64,000 nt of DNA from Erythrobacter sp. QSSC1-22B. GTDB lineage: Bacteria; Pseudomonadota; Alphaproteobacteria; Sphingomonadales; Sphingomonadaceae. Positions within the stretch are counted from its first letter, which is position 1, and each line of letters begins with the position of its first letter. Below are positions 56,367 through 64,000 of this stretch, one piece after another. The stretch is from positions 186,001 to 250,000 of the forward strand of contig NZ_LZRP01000001.1 in NCBI RefSeq assembly GCF_001678665.1, written 5' to 3'. A program made the position numbers and the translations under genes. The notes beneath the pieces are model-generated. The model was not told the DNA's origin and did not search any database. It worked only from the letters and a program-made list of their open reading frames with translations.

Positions 56367-57445
56367 GATGGCGATTCCCCGTAACCGTAATATTTGCCAA
56401 ACTTGCGGCCGCTCGGACTAAACGTCACGTCGTTGAGCAGGAGGCGAATATCGGCGCAGCCCGAGAGCAGGTCGACCGCATCCTCGAGCGCGGCGCGTGC
56501 GGTGCAATCGGCGCGGGCGACCAGCAGCGCCTGGCCGCAATGCTTGGCCAGCTCGGCGGCGGGCGATGCCGCGAGGGCAGGTGGGCTGTCGAAAATGACG
56601 ATCCGGTCATGCGCACCGCGGGTGAGGCGGTTGAGCACTTGCCAGGTCCGCTCGCTGGCGAGATATTCCGCATCCGAGCCGCTGCGTTCGCCCGCGGGCA
56701 GGATCCACAATCCGGGGATGTCGGTCCCCACCACGAGCTTTTCGACCTCGATGCTGGGATCGCGCAGCGCGTCCATCAGCCCGGGAGCGGGATCGAGCCC
56801 GAAAGTCTTCATGATCGAAGGCTTGCCGAAATCGGCGTCGACCAGCAGGACTTCGGACTGGCGCTCGCCCGCCAGCGCGATCGCGAGATTGGTGGCGCAG
56901 AAAGTCTTGCCCTCGCCCGGATGCGGCGAGCAGATCAGCACGCGGCGCGATTTCGAGGTTCCCTCGGCCTCGACCGTCGCCAGCACCTGGCGCTTGACGA
57001 TACGAAATTCCTCGACCAGCCCGCCGGAACCCAGCTCGGGATCGATCATCCCCTGCTCGCGCAGATGGGCCCGCGAAATCGGGTGCAATTTGCCGCCGAA
57101 CTCGACCTTCTGGCCGCCGACCTCGCGCTGGCGCGGCGGACGGGCGTCGGCGTCGATGACCACCGGCGGCTGCGAGCGGGTGACGGCATTGTCCGGGCCC
57201 GGTTCGGTAGCGCGAAGATCGTCGGCGGCATCGGCGCGCTTCGCGGGCCTGGGCATGCGAACCGCCTTGCCTTCCGGCAATTTGGCCGGAACCCGCGCGG
57301 GCAGCAGCCGGTCGAAACCGAAGGCGCCGCTGGCGCGCTCGAACAGCGAGTTCTTGTGCGGAGCTTCCGCCGCTTCCTTCCCGTTATCGGGGCCATCACC
57401 GGGCTTTGCGTCACCGGGGGGCACGATCTTGATCGGCTTGTTCAC
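56363..57445 (-). CDS. XrtA-associated tyrosine autokinase (BY-kinase)
   Basis: A 360-residue cytoplasmic bacterial tyrosine kinase of the Wzc/CpsD type. Walker A is 'PHPGEGKT', Walker A' 'LLVDADFGKPS' and Walker B 'IVIFDSPPAL'. The C-terminal tyrosine cluster (KFGKYYGYG) is the likely autophosphorylation site controlling polymerisation and chain length with the adjacent Wzz-like gene. The first 110 residues are a disordered Pro/Lys/Arg-rich tail. GTG at 57445 is preferred, eight bases after a GGGGA ribosome-binding site; GTG at 57451 is also possible. Confidence 0.92.
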   Translation of the reverse strand: MNKPIKIVPPGDAKPGDGPDNGKEAAEAPHKNSLFERASGAFGFDRLLPARVPAKLPEGKAVRMPRPAKRADAADDLRATEPGPDNAVTRSQPPVVIDADARPPRQREVGGQKVEFGGKLHPISRAHLREQGMIDPELGSGGLVEEFRIVKRQVLATVEAEGTSKSRRVLICSPHPGEGKTFCATNLAIALAGERQSEVLLVDADFGKPSIMKTFGLDPAPGLMDALRDPSIEVEKLVVGTDIPGLWILPAGERSGSDAEYLASERTWQVLNRLTRGAHDRIVIFDSPPALAASPAAELAKHCGQALLVARADCTARAALEDAVDLLSGCADIRLLLNDVTFSPSGRKFGKYYGYGESPS

Positions 57446-57458
57446 GCTCACAATCCCC

Positions 57459-58979
57459 TCACGCCACCGTGCCGACCTGGATGAACTCGACCGCGAGCAG
57501 CAGGAAACAGACCCCGCCGAGCGCGCCGAGACCGGCGGCAAACTGTTTGAACCGCTTGCGCGCATGCGCTTCGCGCGCCTTGGTCATCGACCGCGAGATC
57601 GTACCCACCACCGGCAGGTCCAGCGTGCGCTCCAGGCGATCCGCCGTGGTAAACGCCGACTTCAGCTGCCCGAGCACGAAGGCTACGCCCGCACCCGCTG
57701 CCAGACCGACGAACAGCACCCCGAGCAACAGGATCGGGCGATTGGGCGCCGCGGGCTGGCGGGGGATCGTCGGTGGATCGACGACCTCGAACTTGAAGGC
57801 GCTGCGCTCGGTCTCGACCTGCCCGCGCAGCCGCATTTCCTCGCGGTCCTGCAGCAATTCGTCGTAATTGGTCTTGAGCACTTCATAGTCGCGCGAGATG
57901 CGATTGGCCTCGGCGCCGACTTCGGGTTCCTGAGCCTGCGCGGCGATCATGCCCGACATATCCGACTGCAGCGCCGCCTTGCGCGCGCTCAGCGCCGAGA
58001 CATTGGCCTGGCGTTCGGCGCGGATGGCGATCAGCGAGGTATAGGCAGGATTGGCCTGGCCGGAGAAGCCTTCGCCTTCGTTTCTCGCCTGTCTTTCGAG
58101 CAGGCCGATCTGTCGCTGGGTGGACTGGATATCGGGATGGCTGTCGGTCAGCCCGCGCGAACGCATCGCGGAGAGCTGCGACTGCGCCTGGATCAGTGCG
58201 CCGCGCGCGCCGCCCTCGCCGCCGCCCGACGCGATGGTGCGCGGCGTGCCGGCAAGCTGTCCGTTGATTGCCGCGAGCGCGCTTTGCGCTGCAGCGATAT
58301 CGGCATCAACACCGCGCATTTCGGTGCGCAGGGTCTGCAGCCGCGACGAGACCGTGTCGGTTCCGCCGATCAGATCGGGGTATTGCGATTCGAAGGCGAG
58401 GCGGCGCTGTTCGGCGGCTTCGAGCTCCTGCTTGCGTTGCTCGAGCTGGCGGTCGAGGAAGACGATTGTACCCGCCACCTCGCCGCGGTTGCCGGCGATG
58501 TTCTGCTCGCGGAAAATGTCGATCAGCTTTTGCACCACGTCCTGCGAAAGCTTGGCATTCTGCGCATCGGTGAGATCGCTCTTGCCGATCGTTGCGGTCA
58601 GTTCGAACAGGTTCTCCTGCTCGCTCGAGACGATGACGTCTTCGGTCAGGCTGGTGATTGCGCCCTGCATTTCGGAAACGGTCGCGATATCGTCGCCCAG
58701 CGTGGTCGCCCGGATGACCTTTTCCAGATTGACTGCGCTGGCCAGTGTCTGGCGCACGCGGGTGATCTCCTTTTCGCCGTCGCCGGAAATATCCAGCTGT
58801 TCGGAAAGGACATCGTCGATCTGGACATAGACCCGCGCCTTGCTCTCATAGCTGTTGGGGATCAACGCCACCACCAGCCAGCCGAGCACGCATACGCCCC
58901 AGGCCACGGCCAACGCGATCCAGCGCCGGTTCCATACCTGGTAGAGCGCCGCGCGCAGTTCTTCGAAGACCTCTCCCAT
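57459..58979 (-). CDS. XrtA-system polysaccharide chain-length determinant (Wzz-like)
   Basis: A 506-residue inner-membrane polysaccharide co-polymerase. Transmembrane segments lie near residues 20-42 and 425-450, flanking a long periplasmic coiled coil with repeated Gln/Glu/Ala heptads. A third hydrophobic segment near the C-terminus ('LGGVCFLLLAVEFI') is unusual for plain Wzz but typical of exosortase-locus members. The Pro-rich 'PPTIPRQPAAPNRP' before the second helix is the Wzz signature. It regulates chain length with the tyrosine kinase encoded next. ATG at 58979. Confidence 0.92.
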   Translation of the reverse strand: MGEVFEELRAALYQVWNRRWIALAVAWGVCVLGWLVVALIPNSYESKARVYVQIDDVLSEQLDISGDGEKEITRVRQTLASAVNLEKVIRATTLGDDIATVSEMQGAITSLTEDVIVSSEQENLFELTATIGKSDLTDAQNAKLSQDVVQKLIDIFREQNIAGNRGEVAGTIVFLDRQLEQRKQELEAAEQRRLAFESQYPDLIGGTDTVSSRLQTLRTEMRGVDADIAAAQSALAAINGQLAGTPRTIASGGGEGGARGALIQAQSQLSAMRSRGLTDSHPDIQSTQRQIGLLERQARNEGEGFSGQANPAYTSLIAIRAERQANVSALSARKAALQSDMSGMIAAQAQEPEVGAEANRISRDYEVLKTNYDELLQDREEMRLRGQVETERSAFKFEVVDPPTIPRQPAAPNRPILLLGVLFVGLAAGAGVAFVLGQLKSAFTTADRLERTLDLPVVGTISRSMTKAREAHARKRFKQFAAGLGALGGVCFLLLAVEFIQVGTVA

Positions 58980-58986
58980 CGTACGC

Positions 58987-59631
58987 TCAGAAGGCCGATT
59001 CGGGGATGATGATGACATCGCCCGCGCGCAGCATCACGTTCGCCTCGCTGTCGCCGCGACGCAGCAAATCGGTCAGCCGCAGCGAGTATTCGCGCTGGCG
59101 ACCCTGCTCCTTGTCGAAGCGGATCAGCTTGGCGCGATTGCCCGCGGCGAAATCATTGAGCCCGCCGACCGCGATCATCGCGTCGAGCACGGTCATGTTG
59201 GCGCGATAGGGGATCGAGGCGGGCTTGTCGGTCGCGCCGACGATCCGGACCTGCTGGCTAAAGGTTCCGGCAAATTCGTTGACGATCACCGATACCAGCG
59301 GATCCTCGATATATTGCGAGAGCTGGAGCCGGATGTCCTCTTCGAGCATCGACGGCGTCTTGCCGACCGCGGGCATGTCCTTGACCAGCGGAATGGTGAT
59401 CCGCCCGTCGGGACGAACCTGAATCTTCTCGGCGCCCAGTTCCGGATTGCGCCAGACGTGAATGGTGAGGTTGTCGAGCGGGCCGATGATATATTGCTCG
59501 CCCGGGCCTTCCTGGAGCGCGACGAAGGTGGCTGGCGGCAGCTCGGGGCTGCTGGAACCCGCGCAACCCGCAAGGGCAAGCGCTGCGACCGCGCAGCTCG
59601 CGAAGGAAGTGGAAACGCGAATTTTGCGCAT
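58987..59631 (-). CDS. XrtA-system polysaccharide export lipoprotein (Wza/SLBB type)
   Basis: A 214-residue outer-membrane export protein. The lipobox is LAGC (Cys23). The poly-export domain begins with 'GPLDNLTIHVWRNPEL' and is followed by an SLBB domain ('GATDKPASIPY ... AVGGLNDFAAGN') and a C-terminal 'AGDVIIIPESAF'. It is the first gene of the ten-gene minus-strand operon, preceded by a 171-base gap that must hold the operon promoter. Confidence 0.93.
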   Translation of the reverse strand: MRKIRVSTSFASCAVAALALAGCAGSSSPELPPATFVALQEGPGEQYIIGPLDNLTIHVWRNPELGAEKIQVRPDGRITIPLVKDMPAVGKTPSMLEEDIRLQLSQYIEDPLVSVIVNEFAGTFSQQVRIVGATDKPASIPYRANMTVLDAMIAVGGLNDFAAGNRAKLIRFDKEQGRQREYSLRLTDLLRRGDSEANVMLRAGDVIIIPESAF

Positions 59632-59730
59632 GAAATACTGTTCCTTGGCTGCTTCGAGACGCCTGCGAGCTGCAATTGCAAACCCATCGCCCCTTATTTC
59701 AGCCAACCTAATGCAGAAAAAAGGTGAACA

Positions 59731-59750
59731 GACCGTTAGTCTTGACGGTC
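59731..59750. promoter_or_regulatory. Inverted repeat in the XrtA operon promoter region
   Basis: GACCGT, eight bases, ACGGTC: perfect 6-bp arms in the 171-base gap between the PLP decarboxylase stop and the export-lipoprotein start. On the minus strand it is followed eight bases later by TTTTTT. It could be an operator for the operon or a weak terminator of the upstream pair of genes. Confidence 0.35.
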
Positions 59751-59802
59751 GAGCCGCGGCAATCCGGCGATTCGCTCGGCTTTGTTGCATTTCGGGACAG
59801 GG

Positions 59803-61041
59803 TCAGACGAGCAGTTCCTCCGCCGGTCCCTGACCCAGGAATGCGCTGGGGGATGCACTCGCCCCATAGGCCCCGGCGCAGAACACCGCAACGAGATCGC
59901 CGACCTCGGCGCGCGGCAGCTCGGCGCGATCGGCCAGCCGGTCGAGCGGGGTGCACAGGCAGCCCACCACGCTGGCGATCTCTTCGGGCGGGGCATCGAA
60001 CCGCGCCGCGACGGCGACGGGATAATTGCGCCGCACCACGGTGCCGAAATTGCCCGAGGCGGCAAGCTGGTGATGCAGCCCGCCATCGGTGACCAGATAG
60101 GTCTCGTCATGGCTCACCTTGCGGTCAACGATGCGGGTCAGATACACGCCGGCCTCGCCGACGAGATAGCGCCCCAGTTCGATAAAGAGTTCGGCGTGTT
60201 CGAGGCTGGGGGGCAGGCTGGCGAACCGCTCTGCCAGCGCTTCGCCGACGCGGGTGATATCGAGCGGCCGATCACCATCGAAATACGGGATCCCGAACCC
60301 GCCGCCCATGTTGAGTTTGGGCATGGCGAAATCGGCCTCGCGCGCGATCCGGTCGGCGAGGTCGAGGACATTGCCCTGCGCCTCAACCAGCGCCTCGGCA
60401 TCGAGCGCCTGACTGCCGGTGAAGATATGCAGCCCGCGCCAATCGGCCCCGGCCCCGATCACATGGCGCGCCAGCGCGGGCACGCGCTCGGCATCGACCC
60501 CGAATGGCTTGGCGCCGCCGCCCATCTTCATCCCCGAACCCTTGAGCTCGAAATCGGGATTGACGCGGATGGCGAGCCGAGGCGCGATCCCGAGCCTGTC
60601 CGCGATTGTCAGCGCGCGCGCGGCTTCGCCCTCGCTCTCAAGGTTGAGCGTGACCCGGGCAGCGATCGCCGCCTCCAGCTCGCTATCGCGCTTGCCCGGC
60701 CCCGCAAAGCTGACTCGCGCGGTATCGATCCCGGCCTGCTGGACCAGCGCCAGCTCGCCGCCAGAAGCGATGTCGAGCCCGTCGACCAGCGTGGACATCA
60801 GCTTCAGAACGGGTTCGAAACTGTTGGCTTTGATCGCGTAATTGATCCGCAATCGCTCGGGCATGGCGGCGCGAAGATCGGCCATGCGTTGCTCGAGCAG
60901 GCTTTGCGAATAGAGGAACAGCGGTGTCCGACCCGCGTGTTCGACCCACTCGTCGGCGCTGCGACCACCGATGATCAGGTTGCCATCGCGTGCTTCGTAG
61001 CCCGCGGGGATCGGGCCGATGGCTTTGGGCTTGGCGTTCAT
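59803..61041 (-). CDS. PLP-dependent decarboxylase, exosortase A-associated (fold type III)
   Basis: A 412-residue alanine-racemase-fold decarboxylase of the ornithine/diaminopimelate/arginine family. The PLP lysine is in 'YAIKAN', the phosphate-binding Gly loop in 'GGGFGIPYF', and the partner Cys is in 'VGCLCTPLD' near the C-terminus. Members found beside exosortase A likely decarboxylate an amino acid attached to, or destined for, an acyl carrier, not lysine precursors. It overlaps the acyl-CoA ligase stop by four bases, so both belong to one transcript. Confidence 0.9.
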   Translation of the reverse strand: MNAKPKAIGPIPAGYEARDGNLIIGGRSADEWVEHAGRTPLFLYSQSLLEQRMADLRAAMPERLRINYAIKANSFEPVLKLMSTLVDGLDIASGGELALVQQAGIDTARVSFAGPGKRDSELEAAIAARVTLNLESEGEAARALTIADRLGIAPRLAIRVNPDFELKGSGMKMGGGAKPFGVDAERVPALARHVIGAGADWRGLHIFTGSQALDAEALVEAQGNVLDLADRIAREADFAMPKLNMGGGFGIPYFDGDRPLDITRVGEALAERFASLPPSLEHAELFIELGRYLVGEAGVYLTRIVDRKVSHDETYLVTDGGLHHQLAASGNFGTVVRRNYPVAVAARFDAPPEEIASVVGCLCTPLDRLADRAELPRAEVGDLVAVFCAGAYGASASPSAFLGQGPAEELLV

Positions 61042-62561
61042 GCGCCGAGCTCGCGAGCCAGCGCCGCGCGGTCGAGCTTGCCGTTGGGATTGGTTGGCAT
61101 GGTCTCACGCCAGTGGATCGTCTGTGGATGCATGAAGTTGGGAAGTTCCTTTGCCAAAGCCTTGGAAAGGCTTTCATTATCGGCTGATTCTCGCGACGAG
61201 GCGCGAACCACCAGATGGACCGCCTGGCCCAGCCGCTCGTCGGGGACACCCAGCGCGACCGCCTCCGCAACCAGCCCGGTCGCCAGCGCGGCGTCCTCGA
61301 CCTCCTGCGGGCTGATGCGGTTGCCCGCGCTCTTGATCATCGCATCGCGCCGCCCGACGAAATAGAGGAGCCCATCGGCGTCGCGCCGGACTCGGTCGCC
61401 CGACCACACCGCCATGCCGCCATACTCGCTCGCTGCGGGCGCCGGTTTGAACCGCTCAGCGGTGCGCGCGGCGTCCTGCCAATAGCTCTGAGCCACCAGC
61501 GGCCCGCAATGCACCAGCTCACCCTCCTTGTTCGGCGCAGCGACATCGCCCTCGTCCGTGATAACAAGAATCTCGGCAAAGGGGATCGCGGTCCCCATCG
61601 AAGTAGGATGCGCATCGACCAGATCGGGCGCGAGATAGGTCGAGCGGAACGCCTCGGTCAGCCCGTACATCGGGAACAGCCGCGCCGCGGGGAACAGCGC
61701 GCGCAGATCGCGGACCAGATCGACGGTCAGCGCCCCGCCGCTGTTGGTCAGCCGCCGCATCGACCGCGTGGCGTCGTCGGCCCACTCCGCCTCGGTGAGC
61801 TGGACCCACAGCGGCGGGACCGCGGCCAGCGTCGTGACGCCATGCCGGGCGCAGGCCTTCGCGACATCGCGCGCGAACAGGTAATCCAGCGGCACCACCG
61901 ACCCGCCAGCATACCAGGTCGCCAGCAGCTGGCTCTGGCCGTAGTCGAAGGACAGCGGCAGGACAGCCAGCGTGACATCGTCCGCCGCCATCCCGAGATA
62001 GTGCGCGACACTGGCCGCGCCGAGCCACATGTTGGCATGGCTGAGCATGACGCCCTTGGGCAAGCCGGTCGAACCGCTGGTGTAGAGGATCGCGGCGAGT
62101 TCCTGCGGATCGCGGGTCGAGAGCGGAAGTGGCGATGCCTTTGCCTCCGCGCTGCTCCAGGCCTCGCCCTCTTCGAGCAAAGCGCAGGCGACAGGCACAT
62201 CTGCCGGTTCCAGCGACTTGAGCCGTGCCGCCGTCCCGATCAGCAGCACCGCACCGCTATCGGCGAGGATATGTGCCGCCTGGCTGTGCTTGAGCAGCGG
62301 GTTGAGCGGGACATGCACCATCCCGGCGCGCGCGGTGGCGAGCGGGAGCAGGCAGGTGAGTTCGCCCTTGGCGGCCCAGCTGGCCACCCGGTCGCCCGGT
62401 GCGGCGCGGCTCGCGAGCCATCCGGCCAGCAGCGCAACACGCTCTCTTAACCCTGCATAGCTAAGGGTATGCGTGCGCAGGACCAGCGCCGGGGCATCGG
62501 ATTCACCCTGTTCGGCAAGACTGTCCAGTGGCCGGGGCACGGGATCTGGCGCTAAGGACAT
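61038..62561 (-). CDS. AMP-forming acyl-CoA ligase, exosortase A-associated
   Basis: A 507-residue adenylate-forming enzyme. The P-loop 'YTSGSTGLPKG', A5 'MYGLTE' and C-terminal 'GRRDAMIKSAGNRISPQEVE' (hinge) with the catalytic lysine in 'NPNGKLDRAAL' are all present. It would activate a carboxylic acid as an adenylate and load it on CoA or on the acyl carrier protein encoded nearby. ATG at 62561; the divergent GNAT gene starts only 20 bases away. Confidence 0.9.
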   Translation of the reverse strand: MSLAPDPVPRPLDSLAEQGESDAPALVLRTHTLSYAGLRERVALLAGWLASRAAPGDRVASWAAKGELTCLLPLATARAGMVHVPLNPLLKHSQAAHILADSGAVLLIGTAARLKSLEPADVPVACALLEEGEAWSSAEAKASPLPLSTRDPQELAAILYTSGSTGLPKGVMLSHANMWLGAASVAHYLGMAADDVTLAVLPLSFDYGQSQLLATWYAGGSVVPLDYLFARDVAKACARHGVTTLAAVPPLWVQLTEAEWADDATRSMRRLTNSGGALTVDLVRDLRALFPAARLFPMYGLTEAFRSTYLAPDLVDAHPTSMGTAIPFAEILVITDEGDVAAPNKEGELVHCGPLVAQSYWQDAARTAERFKPAPAASEYGGMAVWSGDRVRRDADGLLYFVGRRDAMIKSAGNRISPQEVEDAALATGLVAEAVALGVPDERLGQAVHLVVRASSRESADNESLSKALAKELPNFMHPQTIHWRETMPTNPNGKLDRAALARELGA

Positions 62562-62581
62562 GGATGCTCCTGGAGGATGCG

Positions 62582-63619
62582 ATGACGGCGGCAACAATGA
62601 TGACGGCGAGGGCGACGATGGCAGGGACGGATCATGTAGCGGTCAGCTATCACGATACCGTTAGCAAACTGCAAGCGCTCGACCACTTGGCGCATAGCCC
62701 GTTCGATAGGTCCGACTGGTATGCGCTGCTTGAGCAGTTCGGCAGACACCCGACTATCGCGATGGCCGAGCATGCGGGCGAGACCGCGGCACTTGCGCTG
62801 ATGCGAAGCGCCAGCGGCCTCCAGTCCCTCAACCACTGGTTCGCCTTCGCCTGGCGCCCGCTCGCCGCGCCGGGTCCCGCGGGCGATACCCTGTTGCGCG
62901 CGATTGCCCGCGACCTGCGCAGCCAGGCACCCTGCGTCACGCTGGACTATCTCCCCGATGAGGACGGCAGCGCCACCCGGCTGCGCGCCGCCTTCCGCGA
63001 AGCAGGCTGGCTGACCCGGCTCGAACCGCGCGACACCAACCATGTGCTCGAAGTCGGCACCCGCGATTTCGCCGCCTATTGGGCGCAGCGTCCCGGACCG
63101 ATGCGGACCACGCTCAAGCGCAAGGCGAAAAAGGTCGAAGTCGAGATCCTTACCCACTTCGATACCCAGGCCTGGCAGGCCTATGGCGATATCTACAACC
63201 GCAGCTGGAAAACCGAAGAGAAGGACGCCGATCTGCTCGAGGCCTTCGCCCGTCGCGAGGGCGCGCTGGGGCATCTGCGGCTTGGCGTCGCGCGGTACGA
63301 GGGAGTGCCGGTGGCGGCACAGTTCTGGACGGTCGAGCACGGCACCGCCTTCATCCACAAGCTCGCCTACGACCAGGACCACGCGAAGCTCTCCGCCGGA
63401 ACCACGCTGAGCGCGGCGCTGTTCGAACATGTCATCGATACCGATCATGTCCAACTGGTCGATTTTGGAACCGGCGAGGATGGCTACAAGCGCGACTGGA
63501 TGGACACCGAGCGGCCGCGTTATCGGCTGACCTGCATCGATCCTTGGCAATTCGCCGCCTGGCGGCTGGTCGCTCGCAAACTCGCCGATCGCCTTGCCTC
63601 GCGCCTGCGACGCGGTTAA
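62582..63619 (+). CDS. GNAT-family (CelD/BcsL-like) acyltransferase
   Basis: A 345-residue protein with the two-lobed GNAT/FemAB-like fold of the CelD (BioF2-like) group. Recognisable are 'RTTLKRKAKKVEVEI', 'YGDIYNRSWKTEE' and 'VDFGTGEDGYKRDWM'. Such proteins occur beside polysaccharide genes and are thought to acylate sugars or carrier-bound intermediates. The ATG at 62582 follows a GGAGG ribosome-binding site by five bases; several later in-frame ATGs (62597, 62600, 62618) are alternatives. The acyl carrier protein gene starts 50 bases after its stop. Confidence 0.85.
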   Translation: MTAATMMTARATMAGTDHVAVSYHDTVSKLQALDHLAHSPFDRSDWYALLEQFGRHPTIAMAEHAGETAALALMRSASGLQSLNHWFAFAWRPLAAPGPAGDTLLRAIARDLRSQAPCVTLDYLPDEDGSATRLRAAFREAGWLTRLEPRDTNHVLEVGTRDFAAYWAQRPGPMRTTLKRKAKKVEVEILTHFDTQAWQAYGDIYNRSWKTEEKDADLLEAFARREGALGHLRLGVARYEGVPVAAQFWTVEHGTAFIHKLAYDQDHAKLSAGTTLSAALFEHVIDTDHVQLVDFGTGEDGYKRDWMDTERPRYRLTCIDPWQFAAWRLVARKLADRLASRLRRG

Positions 63620-63669
63620 GCCGCACCGCCTGCAAACCCTACGCCCGTAACCCCACGAAAGCGTCATTC

Positions 63670-63975
63670 ATGTCCGGCCAGACCGCCCTTTCGAGCAATG
63701 CCACCGCGCCCAGCCGCAGCCAGATCGATACCGTGCTGCGCGCGATCCTGCGCGATGTGCTGGGTCTGGACGAAGCGCAGGTCGAGGGTTTCGACGGCGA
63801 CACCGGGTTGTTCGGCCATCTGCCCGAACTCGATTCCATGGCGGTGGCCGGGCTTCTGACCGAGATGGAAGACCGGCTCGACATCGTCATCGAGGACGAG
63901 GATGTCGATGGCGAGATGCTCGAGACCTATGGCGGGTTGCTCGCCTTCGCCGAGGCGAAATCGGTCGAGCGCTGA
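63670..63975 (+). CDS. Acyl carrier protein of the exosortase A locus
   Basis: 101 residues; a phosphopantetheine-binding helical domain with the attachment serine S56 in 'PELDSMAVA'. It has an acidic recognition helix II and a longer, Ser/Ala-rich N-terminus than the housekeeping AcpP. Beside an acyl-CoA ligase, PLP decarboxylase and acyltransferase, it probably carries the intermediate modified by those enzymes. ATG at 63670; a much longer upstream extension overlaps the GNAT gene and is rejected. Confidence 0.88.
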   Translation: MSGQTALSSNATAPSRSQIDTVLRAILRDVLGLDEAQVEGFDGDTGLFGHLPELDSMAVAGLLTEMEDRLDIVIEDEDVDGEMLETYGGLLAFAEAKSVER

Positions 63976-64000
63976 GCTTGGCGATATACGACACCTGGCG

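Noticed and set aside
63976-64000. TTG-GCG-ATA-TAC... after the acyl carrier protein as the start of the next gene
   Set aside because: Only 23 coding bases remain; plausible as the next exosortase-associated gene but not supportable.

Overview
The window looks like a chromosomal segment of a GC-rich alphaproteobacterium of the Sphingomonadales, most likely the Erythrobacteraceae (Erythrobacter/Qipengyuania-like). Evidence: a complete 14-gene nuo operon continuing into birA-coaX-rnj-DUF1467; protein types such as DUF1467 and an RNase E with an acidic insert in its S1 domain; and a large exosortase A (XrtA) exopolysaccharide locus. Genes are tightly packed, with many 1-13 nt overlaps and frequent GTG/TTG starts. 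I see no rRNA, tRNA, CRISPR, prophage or insertion sequence.

Layout. (1) 1-6090: the start of a probable sensor kinase, a helical unknown, a nucleotidyltransferase-like/membrane protein and a small Hpt-like protein, all on the minus strand. Divergent from these is an 875-residue membrane-anchored coiled-coil protein resembling the polarity factor TipN. (2) 6095-24666, minus strand: one long operon-like run, read nuoA-B-C-[lipoprotein]-D-[60-aa membrane protein]-E-[45-aa membrane protein]-F-G-H-I-J-K-L-M-N-birA-coaX-rnj-DUF1467. It encodes NADH:ubiquinone oxidoreductase plus biotin ligase, type III pantothenate kinase and RNase J. Three unassigned small envelope proteins sit between the peripheral-arm genes. 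(3) 24772-36718: metabolism and cell wall: aldehyde dehydrogenase, thiolase, small exported proteins, 2-hydroxyacid dehydrogenase, a nitronate-monooxygenase-like flavoprotein with a Cys cluster, a lipoprotein methyltransferase, release factor 2, PBP1A and an N-acetylmuramoyl-L-alanine amidase. (4) 36719-47176: a 434-nt leader and RNase E, a methyltransferase, an ATP-grasp enzyme, an SDR, then sdhB-thioesterase-zapE, an 83-bp interspersed palindromic repeat, a pirin and an RpfF-type crotonase (putative DSF signal synthase).

(5) 47363-63975: the XrtA locus. Ten minus-strand genes (export lipoprotein, chain-length determinant, tyrosine autokinase, outer-membrane barrel, ATPase, polysaccharide deacetylase, FemAB-like protein, glycosyltransferase, exosortase A, amidotransferase) form one compact transcription unit. 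Upstream lies a chemistry cassette: an AMP-forming acyl-CoA ligase and a PLP decarboxylase on the minus strand, and a GNAT/CelD-like acyltransferase and an acyl carrier protein on the plus strand. Together they appear to make and export an exopolysaccharide, sort PEP-CTERM proteins, and add an acyl- or amine-type modification of unknown structure. No PEP-CTERM substrate gene is visible here.

The most interesting points are the RpfF homologue next to the XrtA locus, the unassigned XrtA chemistry cassette, an exosortase A that stops after its last helix with no EpsI domain, the three small envelope proteins inside nuo, the TipN-like/pseudo-Hpt divergent pair, and the structured leader of rne.
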